A stretch of DNA of 64,000 bases from Sapria himalayana. Its lineage: Eukaryota; Streptophyta; Magnoliopsida; Malpighiales; Rafflesiaceae. Positions within the stretch are counted from its first letter, which is position 1. Each line of letters begins with the position of its first letter. Where the stretch lies: contig JAREIK010002433.1 in the NCBI GenBank assembly GCA_029783825.1, positions 51,789 through 115,788 of the forward strand. Reading direction: 5' to 3'. The position numbers and the translations under genes are program-made. Under the pieces are notes generated by a model. It was given only the letters and a program-made list of their open reading frames with translations, ran no database searches and was not told the origin of the DNA. Shown here piece by piece: positions 52,640 to 64,000 of this stretch.

Positions 52640-53840
52640 CACCACTATAGCCATTAACTCAAAAATTATATACCCATGGACTTGATATTGTTTACTTATT
52701 GTAAGCTAACCATAGAATTGTTTACTTGAGTAAACACTATAAAATATTTACTTATTGTAAGCTTAGATAATGAAGAAACTTTGATAATTAATCCAAATAA
52801 TCAATATCTATGAAATGATAATCCAGATTCATAGAGTTAACTTTATAACTTGTTAAACTCATATACTTGTGATATATTTTACCGTGCAATAAAATAACTA
52901 ACACTTACATTGATTTTTGTAGTGTCTTATCTCTGTATAATTTCAATACATAATGGTCTTTGAGCTATTATAATTACAATGATTCTTAGATTTTGACCTC
53001 TTGTTTTTTGATTTTCTTTGACGTTTTCTCTTAGTTGAATTTATTACAATTACCTTTGTATATATTTCTAAAGAGGTTGATATTTCACTTGTCTATCTCT
53101 ATAGAATCTCCTTGCTTAGAATTAGATCATGAACATCATCAAATTTCAATTTATTAGTTCTTGATGAACAATGCACAACTATAATTGTAATACATTAATT
53201 TTTGATAGAGATCATAGAAGTATCAATACACATACTTCATCATTGACTTCAATACCAAACAGACTTAATTGGGTTGTGATTGTGTTGACTTCATTGAGTT
53301 ATTGGGTCATTGTTGTGCTTTCTGTCAACTTTAGATTGAAAAAACACCTCATCGTGTGCACTTTTGTAACATCAATTAGTTTTAGTATATACTAGCAAAA
53401 GCCATCGTAAGCCTTACTATGCTCTACTCATTTTTTATATTGAAAGTAAGTTGGTAAGATATCATATTTCAGATGAATTCAAGTGCTAGTATGTGCTATT
53501 CTTTCTTCATAGACTCTATCATCTTCCTCAAAAGGGGTTGATATAGATTTTTCTAGTATATATAATCTTCCATCTATATTTTTTAGAATCCAAATTTTGT
53601 TCCATAAATTTTTTTTATTTTAACTTTCCCTTCATATGTAGTCGTTACTATCTACAAAATATGAATTCTTCTAGAAAATTCTTGCATAACACTATGTATG
53701 AGAATTGAGAATACCTCTTTTGACATGCTGATATTGTCTGCAAAAATTTTACTATTTATTAAATTCATTATTATCATCAATAGTAACTTTGCCCAATGGT
53801 ACATTATATTTCACAACCTAAACCTCCAATACCAATCATT
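52640..53840 (-). pseudogene. Copia gag remnant with primer-binding site, copy 3
   Basis: Minus-strand paralogue of 6,094-7,260. The primer-binding site (reverse complement of 53,823-53,836) reads ATTGGTATTGGAGG, the best match of the three to the tRNA-iMet-type TGGTATCAGAG. The gag frame is more broken than in the inverted copy. The plus-strand frame at 53,171-53,395 is its shadow. The GATA array again starts ~40 bases beyond the primer-binding site. Confidence 0.65.
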
Positions 53841-53869
53841 GAGAATAACTTGATTTCCTATTTGTTAGA

Positions 53870-55470
53870 TAGACATTTAGATAAACTGACAAATATAAAG
53901 GTAAACAGATCGAATAATTGATAGATAGATTATAGAAATAAAGATAAATATATATAGAAAGATTGACAAATAGGCTGATAAATAGAAAGATAGTTAGATA
54001 GTTAGGAAGATAGAAAAATAGAAAGAAGATATATAGATTAATTGATAGATATTATAGTTAGATAGTTACATAGATATATAGGTTGTCATATAAACATTTC
54101 GACATAAAATAAATAGATAGAAGGATAAAAAGATAGACAAACAAATAGATAAACATATCTATAGATACATAGATATACAAATAGACAGAAAGATATATTG
54201 ATAGTCAGATTGATTAATAGTCTAATAGACTGATAGACTGATAGACTGATAGATTGATAGATTGATAGATAGGTAGATAGATAGATAGACAGATAGAGAG
54301 ATATATAAATTAATAATTAGAAAGATAAATAGATAGATAGAAAGATAGGTAGGTATGTTGGTAGAGAGCTATATAGATAGATAGAAATAAATATAGATAG
54401 ATCGATAAACATATAAATAGATGTATATAAAGATAGATAGATAAACATATAGATATATTATAGATAGAAATATAGATAGATTAATTGATAGAGATATAGA
54501 TCGATAGATAGATTGACAGATAAATCAGAATAGATATAAAGATAGATAGATAGACATTTAGAAAGGTATATAGATAGAGAGATAAAAGGTCATATATATA
54601 GACAAATATATAGATAGATTATTAGACAGATAGTTAGACATATAGATATAAATATAGATAGATAGATAGATATAAAGAGAGATTAACATACATATTTATA
54701 GAAAGATAGATAGACATATTGATAGATATATAGATATATAGATTGATTGATAAGTTTATATATAGATTGATATAAAAATTTATTGACAAAATGATCGACA
54801 AATTGATAGAGAGATTGATAGACTATTTGATAGACATATTGATAGATATAATGATAGATAGATAAATAAATAGACAAACTGATTGAGAGATAGATACATA
54901 CATACAAAGTTAAGATAGATAGATAAATAGATAGATAAATAGATAGATAGACTGGTTGATTGAGTGATATATAGATAGATAGATAGATAGATAGATATAC
55001 AGATAGATAGACAGACAGATAGATAGATAGACAAACATATAGATAAATAGATAGATAGACTGATTGATTGAGTGATATATAGATAGATAGATAGATAGAT
55101 AGATATACAGATAGATAGACAGACAGATAGATAGATAGACAAACAGATAGATAGATATATAGATATATCAATAGATAGTTAGATAAACAAATAAATAGAT
55201 AAATAGATAGATAGATATATAGATAGACAAATAGATAGACATATAATAAGACAGATAGATAGACACGTTAATAGATAGATAGATACACACACACACACAC
55301 ACACACACAAAGAGATAGATAGATTAATAGATAGATAGATAAATATATAAATTGATTGATTGACAAATAGATATATAGATAGATAATTAGATAGATATAT
55401 ATATATATATAAATATATAATTAGATAGATAGATATATATATATATATATATAGATAATTAGATAGATAA
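53870..55470 (+). repeat. GATA tetranucleotide array G5
   Basis: About 1.6 kb of degenerate GATA units on plus. Like G1 it follows the gag remnant, but it ends in a GC-rich scrap instead of an ARF module. It contains an AC dinucleotide run (55,286-55,311) and a ~108-base higher-order repeat (about 54,945-55,160, two copies with 'GATTGAGTGATATATAGATA'). Confidence 0.95.
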
Positions 55471-55473
55471 TTT

Positions 55474-55521
55474 GAGCACAGGCGTGCTTTCGTGCTTGGC
55501 CCGGGACGGCACGGCATGACC
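55474..55521. mobile_element. Fragment of GC-rich hAT-like element
   Basis: About 48 bases of GC-rich sequence ('TTCGTGCTTGGCCCGGGACG', 'GACGGCACGGCATGAC') resembling the interior of the element at 40,495-41,202. It sits exactly at the right edge of G5. No termini are present, so only a scrap survives. Confidence 0.55.
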
Positions 55522-58401
55522 ATAACCTTTAATTTTGGTGTCATTGCTCATGTTGATTTTTTGTTGAGGCTGTAATTTGTGTTGGTGGATGATGATGAAT
55601 TATGTTTAGTTTTTTTTTTCTTAATAAATCATATTTTTTGGTCTTTAATTAGGTAACCAATATGTTCCATATTAATTCTTCTTTGTTAAGATCGTAGATG
55701 CTTTAATTAATTAAATTGGCCTGATATTAATTATTGTTAAATAGTACTATTGAAAAAATTCACTACACTAAGACATTATTATATCTATCTAATATTGGCA
55801 TGTAGAATCAAAGCACACTTGATTGAGAAATGGAAGGTGTAGAAGACTAAGAACTCAAGTTAGACTATATATTATTATAAGCAGGAGAACAAACAATGTG
55901 CAGAATTTTCTCAATGTGTTTTATTAGATACCATGCATTCTCAAAGCACACTAATCATGCATGGTAATTTTTTTCATATATACATTTATAATAAGTAATT
56001 ATTCCATCATTATACCAATGTAAGTATACCCTTCTTTTTAAAAAAAAATGCGCATATAGTATTTTTATCCAAAGTAGTGTAGGGGTGTGGTGCATGTGAA
56101 GTTGCATATCTAGTGCAATCTATGTTTTCTTTACATGCACATTATTTATTATTTACAATGAAACATATGTACTAATATACTTCTGTACACAAAAAAACTT
56201 GCCAATTTATTTGTGACAAAAAATTAGAAATTATCATAAATAATATTATACAACTAAATGAAAAAAAAATCAAACAAGATGAAACACGTCATTTAATAAT
56301 GACTTTCAAAATTTTGACTATGATCTAATGTTGATTCTGAGATTATTATTGGTGTTATCTCAAAAAATCAAAATATCAAAGTAATGATTTTTGATTAAAA
56401 TTGTTTATTGGATCTAAGTCTCCATATGAAGAAATATCTTTAATATTGGTGTTATATTTTAGATATAATGTTATTGTTGTAATATATTTTTTGTTAAATT
56501 CAATATTTAGCAATAAAAAATTAATGATAAACAAAAATCAAAAATTTTCATTAATGCATAATATGATATTCTTGATATATGATACTCTTGATATAGCATA
56601 TGATTTCCTTTTATTTTTTTTCAGCTATTTTAGATTTAGCATATGTTAATAAATTTTTTAGTGCAGTTTATGATACTCTTGATATATGATATATATATAC
56701 ACACACACACACACACATACACACATATGTATGTATAATTTTTTGTTTGTAATTATATGTATCATTATATTTTTTGTCATTTATATATTTTCAATGTTTT
56801 GTTTTGATGTAACATCATAATATGAGTATATTAAATAATTTTATAATTTTTTTTGCAATTATAGTCATGTTATTGGTTGATGAAATTAATTAACCCGTTT
56901 TATAATCTTTAAAAAAAGGTATGTAGCCATTTGGTTGATTTGCTCATTGATTATTTGGGTATTGTGAAAAATAGCCTTCTCGGGCTGCTCTTGCCAAAAT
57001 GTAGCTTTTTTTAATCTTTTGTTTGATGAAATAATATTTTTATGTGTTCAGTCTGCTCATAAAAGATTATATTGAAAATAACATATCATGTGAGCTAACA
57101 ACCATCATAGAAAATAAAAATAGACTTTTCAAAACAAAAATTAATTTCTCAGTTAAATATCTAATCAACAAAAGTATATAAGTGATGGTCATATCTATAA
57201 TTTTTGCTAAATTTATAAGTTGCCATCTTTGGTATCCTTTAAGTTTGAATTGATGTATATGTAAATAATCCTTAAGTAAATTACTCAAATATTAGGATAA
57301 AATTATTTTGCACTACTATTTTTTAGGTAGTTCTTTAGTTCATAAGATGGTGCGTCCTTAGGTTGCTACTTCAATTAACTATTTATTTATGCATTTCTTT
57401 GGGTTTTACTCTTAGTGTTTCAGTCATGTGTCTCTTTAATGTTAAGCTTTAGTTTTACTAGAATATATTCATCCATTTCTAATATTTATCTTGTTAGTAA
57501 ACTTAATGTAGGACGTGACAGAATTACTAAGATCTCTATAGTCAATGAGTTTTGCTTAATTCTTATTCTTCTTATCTCACACGGTTTTCTTTAGCAAACT
57601 AACTTTTGATTAGAGTTTTCCACAAAATATGTTAATGTTAATGCTTGTAATTGTTTATATCTTTAATCAGTCTATATTTGTAATGCTAAAAATTTTAAAT
57701 TGCAGGCTGTTTCACATCTATGTTTTCTAGTTTAATACTTTGTATGATATGTTTTCTAGTTCAAGTCTATTATGGTTCATGTCTTAATTCTTCATTAATT
57801 CATTTTCCAAGAGTTCTTGGAATTGGATCTTCATTCCATTTATTTTTTTATTCCTATTTATTTTTATATTCAAAGATTGAATTGAATAACAGTTGAAATT
57901 TTGTTATTTGATCTTCATTGAGAAATGAGAAGCTTACTCCTCCAAACTTGTAATTCAATTCTTGTTTGCTTCCCTTTGTTGTCCTTTCACTTGGTTATTG
58001 TGTTCTCCTAATTCTTGTCTTTTTCAATGGATTTGATTGGTGCACTGGAAGAGACATGGTCTCTTCATCTATAAATAGCATGATATATTTTCATCTTTAG
58101 CGTGCTAATAAATGCTCTATTTCTTCATGTAGATTCTACAAATGCTTTGCCTAGAAATTCATGATATTTTATCTCTGCATATTCATCTATAAGTGATTTT
58201 ATTTAATTAATAGTATTATTTGAAGTCAATTGTATGTTTCATTTAGAATTATGATTAAGCATAATTCTTTGCAAATATAATAGTGAAAAATGAGTTCAAA
58301 TCATCAGTAGATATATAAAAGGTTTATAAATGGAATTTTGAATAAATATTTTTTGAGTGGGCTAGAAACTTTCATTAACTTGCTTAAGTCAATCGATATG
58401 G
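55522..58401. other. AT-rich intergenic stretch, possibly CACTA 5' region
   Basis: No gene recognised; the short frames lack any domain. It contains a CA microsatellite (56,698-56,727) and 'TTCACTACACTAAGAC' (~55,760), which could be a CACTA terminus but is not diagnostic. It precedes the transposase remnant, so it may include its left end and first intron. Confidence 0.4.
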
Positions 58402-61400
58402 ATGGATAGGGATAAAATTAAGTGTCCATGTAATAACTGCAAGTGTTAGAATATGCCTTTTCATGATGTAAAGACTATTGGATACCATGTGGCTAAATAT
58501 GGTTTTGTACCAAATTATTTTGTTTTGATTTATCAAGGGGGAAGTACAATGGATGTGAACATTGACCAAAATGAGGGTACCGAATCATATGTTTGTAGTG
58601 AAGAAACATCAAACACATCCCATAAAATGGTCATGGAAGCTACTGGTGCTGACTTTAATATGGATTACATGGATGAACCACCTAATCTTGAAGCTTAGAA
58701 ATTTTTTGATATGCTTGCTGTAGATAATTAGTTGTGGCATGGAATAAAATACATTCACAATTGTCACTTGTGGCTTGACTTATGAGCATGAAGTTAAAAA
58801 ATCATATGTCTATGAAATTATTTGATTAAATGACATAACTGATGAAAGAGATTATTCCGGATAATAATTTGGTCACTAACAACTTTTATACCATTATGAA
58901 GTTACTATGAGGTATGAGTCTACCAGTGAAAAAATTGATTGTTATTTCAATGGATGATTGGGGTGGTGATAGTGATTTAATTAGCTATATGTTTTGTGAT
59001 CATCCTCAGTTTCAGAAGGCACCTCGTGTTGCAGAAATGCGACAGAAGATGAAAGTTGCAATTAAAAAAATTTATTACTTCCCTTTAATTCCGCGATTAC
59101 AACTACAATAAGCATCAAATGTTATAGCATATGATATTAGGTGGCATCCTGAGCATGAGGTTGAACAAAGGGTGATTCATCATCCATTAGATTCACTTGC
59201 TTGGAAGTATTTTAATCATATACATCAAGATTTTACTACTGAAAGTTGAAATGTGAGATTCGGTCCCTACACTGATGGGTTTTAGCCATTTGGCCAATTT
59301 GGACAATAGTATCATACATGGCCAGTGATAGTGACACCTTACAATTTTCTTCCATGGTTGTGTATGAAGGAGTAATATATGTTTCTGTCAATATTGGTTA
59401 CATGACCAAAAAATCTGAAACACATGTTTGATACTTTATCATAGCCTCTTAAAGTAGAGTTGAATCATTTATAGGATGTTGGCATAAATACATATGACAT
59501 CTCAAAGAAGCAAAATTTTATTATGCTGGCGATGTGGATGGTAAGTGATTTTACTGCATATTCAATATTGTCTAGTTGGAGTACAGTAGGATGGTTAGCA
59601 TGCCCATTTTGCATGGACAAGTATGATGCATTTATTCCTAAATTCAGTGGTAAAAAATCATGGTTTGATTACCATCATAGGTTTCTACCTACAAATCATC
59701 CTTCCATAGAAATAGAACTACATTTCAAAAAAATAAAATAGTGATGATAGTTCTACTAGCTGTACGTTACGGAGATGATATCTTGATAGAGATTTAGAGT
59801 TTGAGTCGGAAGAAGGTAACTGAAATGGATGCTACTAGAACTAATGGACCAATATGCAAAATATTTGGCTGGAGAAAAAGTAGTAATTTTTGGGACTTGC
59901 CCTATTGGAGGTCCAATTTAATTTGTCTTAACTTGGACGTAATGAATATTGAAAAAAAAGTGTTTGACAATGTTTTCAACATTGTCCTGGATGTAGATGA
60001 AAAAAAATACACTTTAAAATTAAGACAAAAGTTAGATGATTACTATCGGTGTCCTGAATTGAAACAGTATGAGGCTACAGAAAAATACCGTAAAACTTGC
60101 TACACACTTGATAAAAATCCAAGATAGTATTAGTGTGAATGGGTTAAAAATTTGAAATTTTCAGATGGGTATATGTCAAATTTTGGCAGATGTGTGTATA
60201 TGAAGAAGCCTAAGTTATTTGAAATAAAAAGTCATGACTATCATGTATTTATGCAGATATTAATACCAATTGCTTTCCTTGAAATACTTTCCCTAAGTGT
60301 TTGGAAGGTTCTTACAGAACTTAATTTATTCTTCAAATAACTAATCACAACAACAACCAAAACAGATGACATGTTGAGACTAGAGAATGACTTACCTCTC
60401 ATTCTTTGTAAGCTTGAATGGATATTCCTACCATGTTTTTTTCATTCAATGGAGCATTTGCCGGTCCATTTGGCTTATGAAGCAAGGATAGCCAGGCTAG
60501 TGCAATACAGGTGGATGTATCCTTTTGAGAGGTAAATAAATTTAAGTAGCTATGTTTTATTATTTTAAGCATAAATTAATATTGTAATTTGATTTAAATG
60601 TAACCTAACATAATGGTTGTAGGTATCTTCGTAAGTTGAAATTGAATGTTAGAAACAAGGAAAAAGTTAAAGGTTCAATTTGTAATGCATATGTTGTAGA
60701 AGAACCATCATCATTTTGTTCTTATTATTTTGTTGACCATATCAATACAAAGAATATAAATGTCCCTTGGGATGATGAAGGTCATGTGCTGGTGGAAGAT
60801 AAATCTAAGGACAAACTATCTATCTTCAAGCACCTTGGAAGAGCAATTTTAAGTATAAAGAAAAGATATATGACAGATGAAGAGTACAAAGCAACCTAGA
60901 GCTACATTTTACTTAATTGTGAGAAAGTGGCACCATATATTGAGTATGTATACCTAAAATGGTTGCAGGTTTAATCATAGGATAATTTTGTCATGAATAG
61001 AAATAATTTAAGATTGATATCCATTATTTTCTCTCTATTTGTATTTGTGCAGTGTTTATGTTAAGCAGTTAAAACATAGACAACCAACCATTCTAAGACA
61101 TGAGGTCGATTCTATGCTAGAAATAAAATTTGTAAATTAGTTTAAGAACTATGTAAGAATTATTAAGCCTTAATTTTTTTAATATTTTGATTTATTAGTA
61201 TCTTATATTTTTTAACATCATTTGTTGATTTAATGCAACTTTCAAATGATCTTTCAAATGGAGATACCAACATATTCATATAGAATCTAAGTAAATGCAC
61301 ATTTAGATATTTGACAACCTATCCTGGGTATTTTGTCAATGGCTATAAACTTCACACAAAAGGGCACGATTCTTCTAAAGCAACTATGAACAGTGGTGTA

Positions 61401-61956
61401 TACATTAAAGGCTCAAGTTATAGTGTAGATGAGATTGATTATTATAGTCAAATAGTAGAATTTATTGAGTTGGAGTATCTTGGACATGAAAATAATAGGA
61501 TTGTATTATTAAATATGAGTGGTTTGATCCTACACGAAATGTGGGTACAAAGATTCATTCGAATTATAAGCTAGTGGATGTTAATCATAAACATAGATTT
61601 AATTGATATGAGCCATTTATCATGGTAGTTAAAGCCACTCAAGTATATTATTGTACATATCTAAGTTTATCTAGTGATAAGTGTGACTGGTGGGCCATTT
61701 GCAAAATCAAAACTCAATCAAATTTTAAAGAACCAACATCTTAAAAATGAAGTGCAAACATAGCTATTGCACTAGCATATATAATATTGAGCATGTGCAA
61801 GTAGATGAAGATCCAGAAAACTTATTTGACACAAATAGTGGCCTAATAAAAATTGAAGATGATCATTTTCTATCTGAAGATGAGTTTGAACTTCTATCAG
61901 AATCACATAAAATATCAGAAGATCTATTAAAGGATGATAGTGATACCAATAAATAA
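58402..61956 (+). pseudogene. TNP2-like (pseudogene): CACTA (En/Spm) TNP2-type transposase pseudogene
   Basis: Several domains follow in order. First is a transposase-associated zinc-binding start (58,402-58,560: 'MDRDKIKCPCNNCKC', then a TAG, 'HVAKYGFVPNYFV'). The Transposase_21/TNP2 core comes next ('KKIYYFPLIPRLQLQ', 'WHPEHEVEQ', 'WPVIVTPYNFLPWLCMKE', 'KQNFIMLAMWMVSDFTAYS', 'CPFCMDKYDAF', 'GKKSWFDYHHRFLPTNHP'). A DUF4218-type region follows (60,150-60,900: 'KKPKLFEIKSHDYHVFMQIL', 'MEHLPVHLAYEARIA', 'EPSSFCSYYF'). A DUF4216-type region (61,311-61,700) and an acidic tail (to 61,956) close it. Introns are visible at 60,532-60,622 and 60,944-61,052, with GT-AG ends that restore the frame. It has at least ten stops plus a frameshift near 61,520, so it is inactive. 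In live elements it excises and reinserts the transposon. Confidence 0.9.
60532..60622 (+). other. Intron in the TNP2 pseudogene
   Basis: GTAAATAAA...TTGTAG, 91 bases. Removing it joins 'YPFER' to 'YLRKL', the usual uninterrupted CACTA sequence. A second intron of 109 bases (GTATGTATA...TTTGTGCAG) lies at 60,944-61,052. A third probable donor is at 61,153, with its acceptor apparently mutated near 61,240. Confidence 0.75.
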
Positions 61957-62124
61957 ACTGTTATAGTTGTATTAGAATATTATAATTTCAGAGACATTCT
62001 ATATTTTGTTGTAATTCATTGGTGCGTGTTATTCTAAAATGCATAGTTATTCATCATACAATATCAATCTGTGTTTTCATTATATCTCTATTATTTATAC
62101 TTTGTTTTTACTTTTGTACAGTAG

Positions 62125-63935
62125 ATGGTGCATAAAGGATATGGGTGTGGTGTTGGTGTACGTGGACATAGACATGGACAAGATTCATCTAGTATTTTAT
62201 GTCATATTGTGCAGTCAGTACCATCTCATACCCACCCTATCTAGACTTCAACATCATCATCACCTTCACCATCACCATCATTGGCACCTTTATCATCACC
62301 TTTATCAGATATAATGCCACCATCCATTATCCCTCCTACACACACTTTTAAATCCATCACCATCATCTACACCACATTTTACACCATCAGTTGTTCCCTC
62401 ATTTACACACCATCGACATCAACAAATGTTGTGACTTCCTCTAAAGGCAGTGCTAGGTTAGTAATAGAGATTTTGGGTGAGAGGCAACAGAAATATGTAA
62501 ATATTACTTTAATAAAAATTATGATCTCCCTGTAGGGATTTTGTTTTTATATATAGTTATGAATTACTTGTTTTCAATGTTAATTATTTATTTTTACAGT
62601 TTAATTCCATTTACAAGTGTTCGGCTATAATTACAAAGTCATTCAAAAAAATAGTTGATTCCAAAGCATTCTCATGGAAGAAAGTTTCTTAATCGACAAA
62701 GAGATGAACCTTTATGACTTTTAGGTAAAAACAAAGATTACAAAAGCATTGAAAATTAAGTACTAATTAGTTAACTATTATGTTGGTTATTATTCAAGTA
62801 AAAAAGAATTATGTTCTTGTTATTTAAATAGTTTTTTTGTGAATTTTTTATATATAGAATCATTGTACATGGGGAACAAATTTGATGGGTGGATAAAGTC
62901 ATTGTGGGAGAGAAAAGCTACCAAATCATAGTCAAATTTTGTCCATAAATTGAAGATACTAAATGATAGGCCTGATTTTATACCTAAGGATCAGTGACCC
63001 AAGTGGCTTAAGTATTGGAAGGAGCTATAAGTAAAGAAAAAATCAGAGATATCCAGCAAAAACTGAAGGACTGAGGTAGCATGACCAGGTACAAGAATGT
63101 CTCACCACATAGGAGACACAAAGTCGAGCATTGAACACGCTCGAGATTTGGTACAATTTATAACTTTAAAACAGTTGTATATTTAACAGTTGCCCTATTA
63201 ATCTAAATAATTCAAATATTTGCATGTTTTTTCAATTTTAGCTAAAATTTTTTAACATATATTATTTTTTGACTTAATAAATACATACTTTAGGCTTGAA
63301 AATTGGGTCAAAATCCCAATTTTTATGAAAATTTTAGAAAGATGCATGTGAAGAAAATGGATGGATAGTTTGTTTACAACAAATCTCAGATGATTGCTAT
63401 AAGAATCTATTATATTAATAAACTTTTAAAATACTATAGTAAATATTGAAAGTTATGTAGAATAAAAAATATTTGATTTATTTTATTTATATCTAGCACA
63501 ATATTTTATTCTATTTTATCATAATACTTTGTGGAGGAATGTTTGATAGCTGATTCTCAACCAGTTGAGAATTTAATGGATATTCAACCAATTGACTATG
63601 ATCCTATCTATTTGAAGACCATGTAATGTTAAAAAAAGCAGCAAGTGTACGACATCAGCTCGAAGAGTGTGGCTTTTTGTTCTAGCAGTCATGCTTCTAT
63701 TTCCTCTAACTCAATAGTGGTGGATCAGGTTGTCATAAAGCAAGTAACTGAAACAAATGAATATTTTGTATTTATATAGAGAGAAATGAAAGAAAAGGAT
63801 TAGTAGATTATTCTTTTGAAGGAAGAAATCCTGGAAATTAATGAAGTGAATGATGAGATAAAAGAAATTAAGAATGCAATGAAACAGTAGATGTCCTATA
63901 TGGAGACACAATTAGCGGGCTTGACGTGAGAGATA
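62125..63935 (+). pseudogene. CACTA second gene, plant transposase (Ptta/En/Spm, Transposase_24) pseudogene
   Basis: Starts at 62,125 after an AG acceptor-like site with 'MVHKGYGCGVGVRGHRHG', a Gly/Arg-rich start common in these proteins. It continues with a Ser/Pro/Thr-rich stretch and 'SSKGSARLVIEILGE'. After an intron-like break come 'MGNKFDGWIKSLWERKATKS' (~62,870), 'PKWLKYWKEL-VKKKSEISSK' (~63,000) and 'GTRMSHHIGDTKSSIEHARD' (~63,090-63,150), the signature block of the family. A 'VYDISSKSVAFCSSS' segment and a Lys/Glu-rich coiled-coil-like end (63,780-63,930) follow. Stops are frequent. In CACTA elements this gene lies beside TNP2 and may encode the DNA-binding partner. Its orientation and spacing support one element whose right end lies outside the window. 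Confidence 0.8.
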
Positions 63936-64000
63936 GCATACCGAGTTCTAGTAGGAAAACCACACATGAGAGGATAGCACAAATCCACCATCTAATGATG

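Larger units (their letters stand above)
50485..53868 (+). repeat. X module, copy 2
   Basis: Colinear with 3,988-7,287, including 'TTTTGTCGAGACTAAGTCC' (~51,345), 'GTGTTGGGCAGT' (~51,797) and the gag remnant. It differs by a simple TATT/TATATT run (51,175-51,250) and fewer copies of the short tandem repeat. No intact gene is seen. Confidence 0.75.

Noticed and set aside
55755..55775. CACTACACTAAGA as the left terminus of the CACTA element with the TNP2 remnant
   Set aside because: The match is short, no subterminal repeats follow, and no matching inverted terminus is in the window. Kept only as a possibility.

Overview
This window looks like plant nuclear DNA: very AT-rich, no intact gene, and full of decayed transposable elements of plant type. 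These include Ty1/copia pol and gag remnants, two L1-like LINEs with plant-type features, CACTA (En/Spm) termini and coding remnants, and a GC-rich hAT-type element. There is also a pair of plant-like ARF1 retro-pseudogenes. I cannot name the species. Nothing looks bacterial or organellar, and I see no tRNA, rRNA or CRISPR.

The layout is best read as a broken cluster of one compound repeat about 12.7 kb long, with module order J-M-X-G-R-T. J is an AT-rich leader. M is a conserved non-coding block with a GCA/GTA trinucleotide island and palindromic TATATAC minisatellites. X is AT-rich and carries a copia gag remnant. G is a GATA tetranucleotide array. R is the ARF retro-pseudogene. T is an AT-rich tandem repeat. 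Unit 1 (about 335-12,999) is complete. Unit 2 (13,000-17,400) has J and M, then runs into a minus-strand copia pol remnant (17.8-20.8 kb) and a minus-strand LINE remnant (21.1-22.7 kb). Unit 3 is inverted (33,985 back to 23,117) and was later hit by a 3.9-kb LINE (27,137-31,031). Unit 4 has M at 39,511-43,440 and X-G at 50,485-55,470. These two parts are separated by about 7 kb holding a CACTA right end, unique sequence, another GATA array and a CACTA left end. A 708-bp hAT-type element (40,495-41,202) sits inside the M module of unit 4.

GATA-type arrays total roughly 14-15 kb, near a quarter of the window. In three paralogous copies the array abuts the primer-binding site of the copia gag remnant, which is where a 5' LTR would be.

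The right end (58.4 kb to the edge) holds the coding remnants of a CACTA transposon: a TNP2-type transposase pseudogene with recognisable introns, then a second gene of the plant Ptta/En/Spm type. All coding sequences carry stops or frameshifts, so the genes here are relics. The interest lies in repeat architecture and insertion history.
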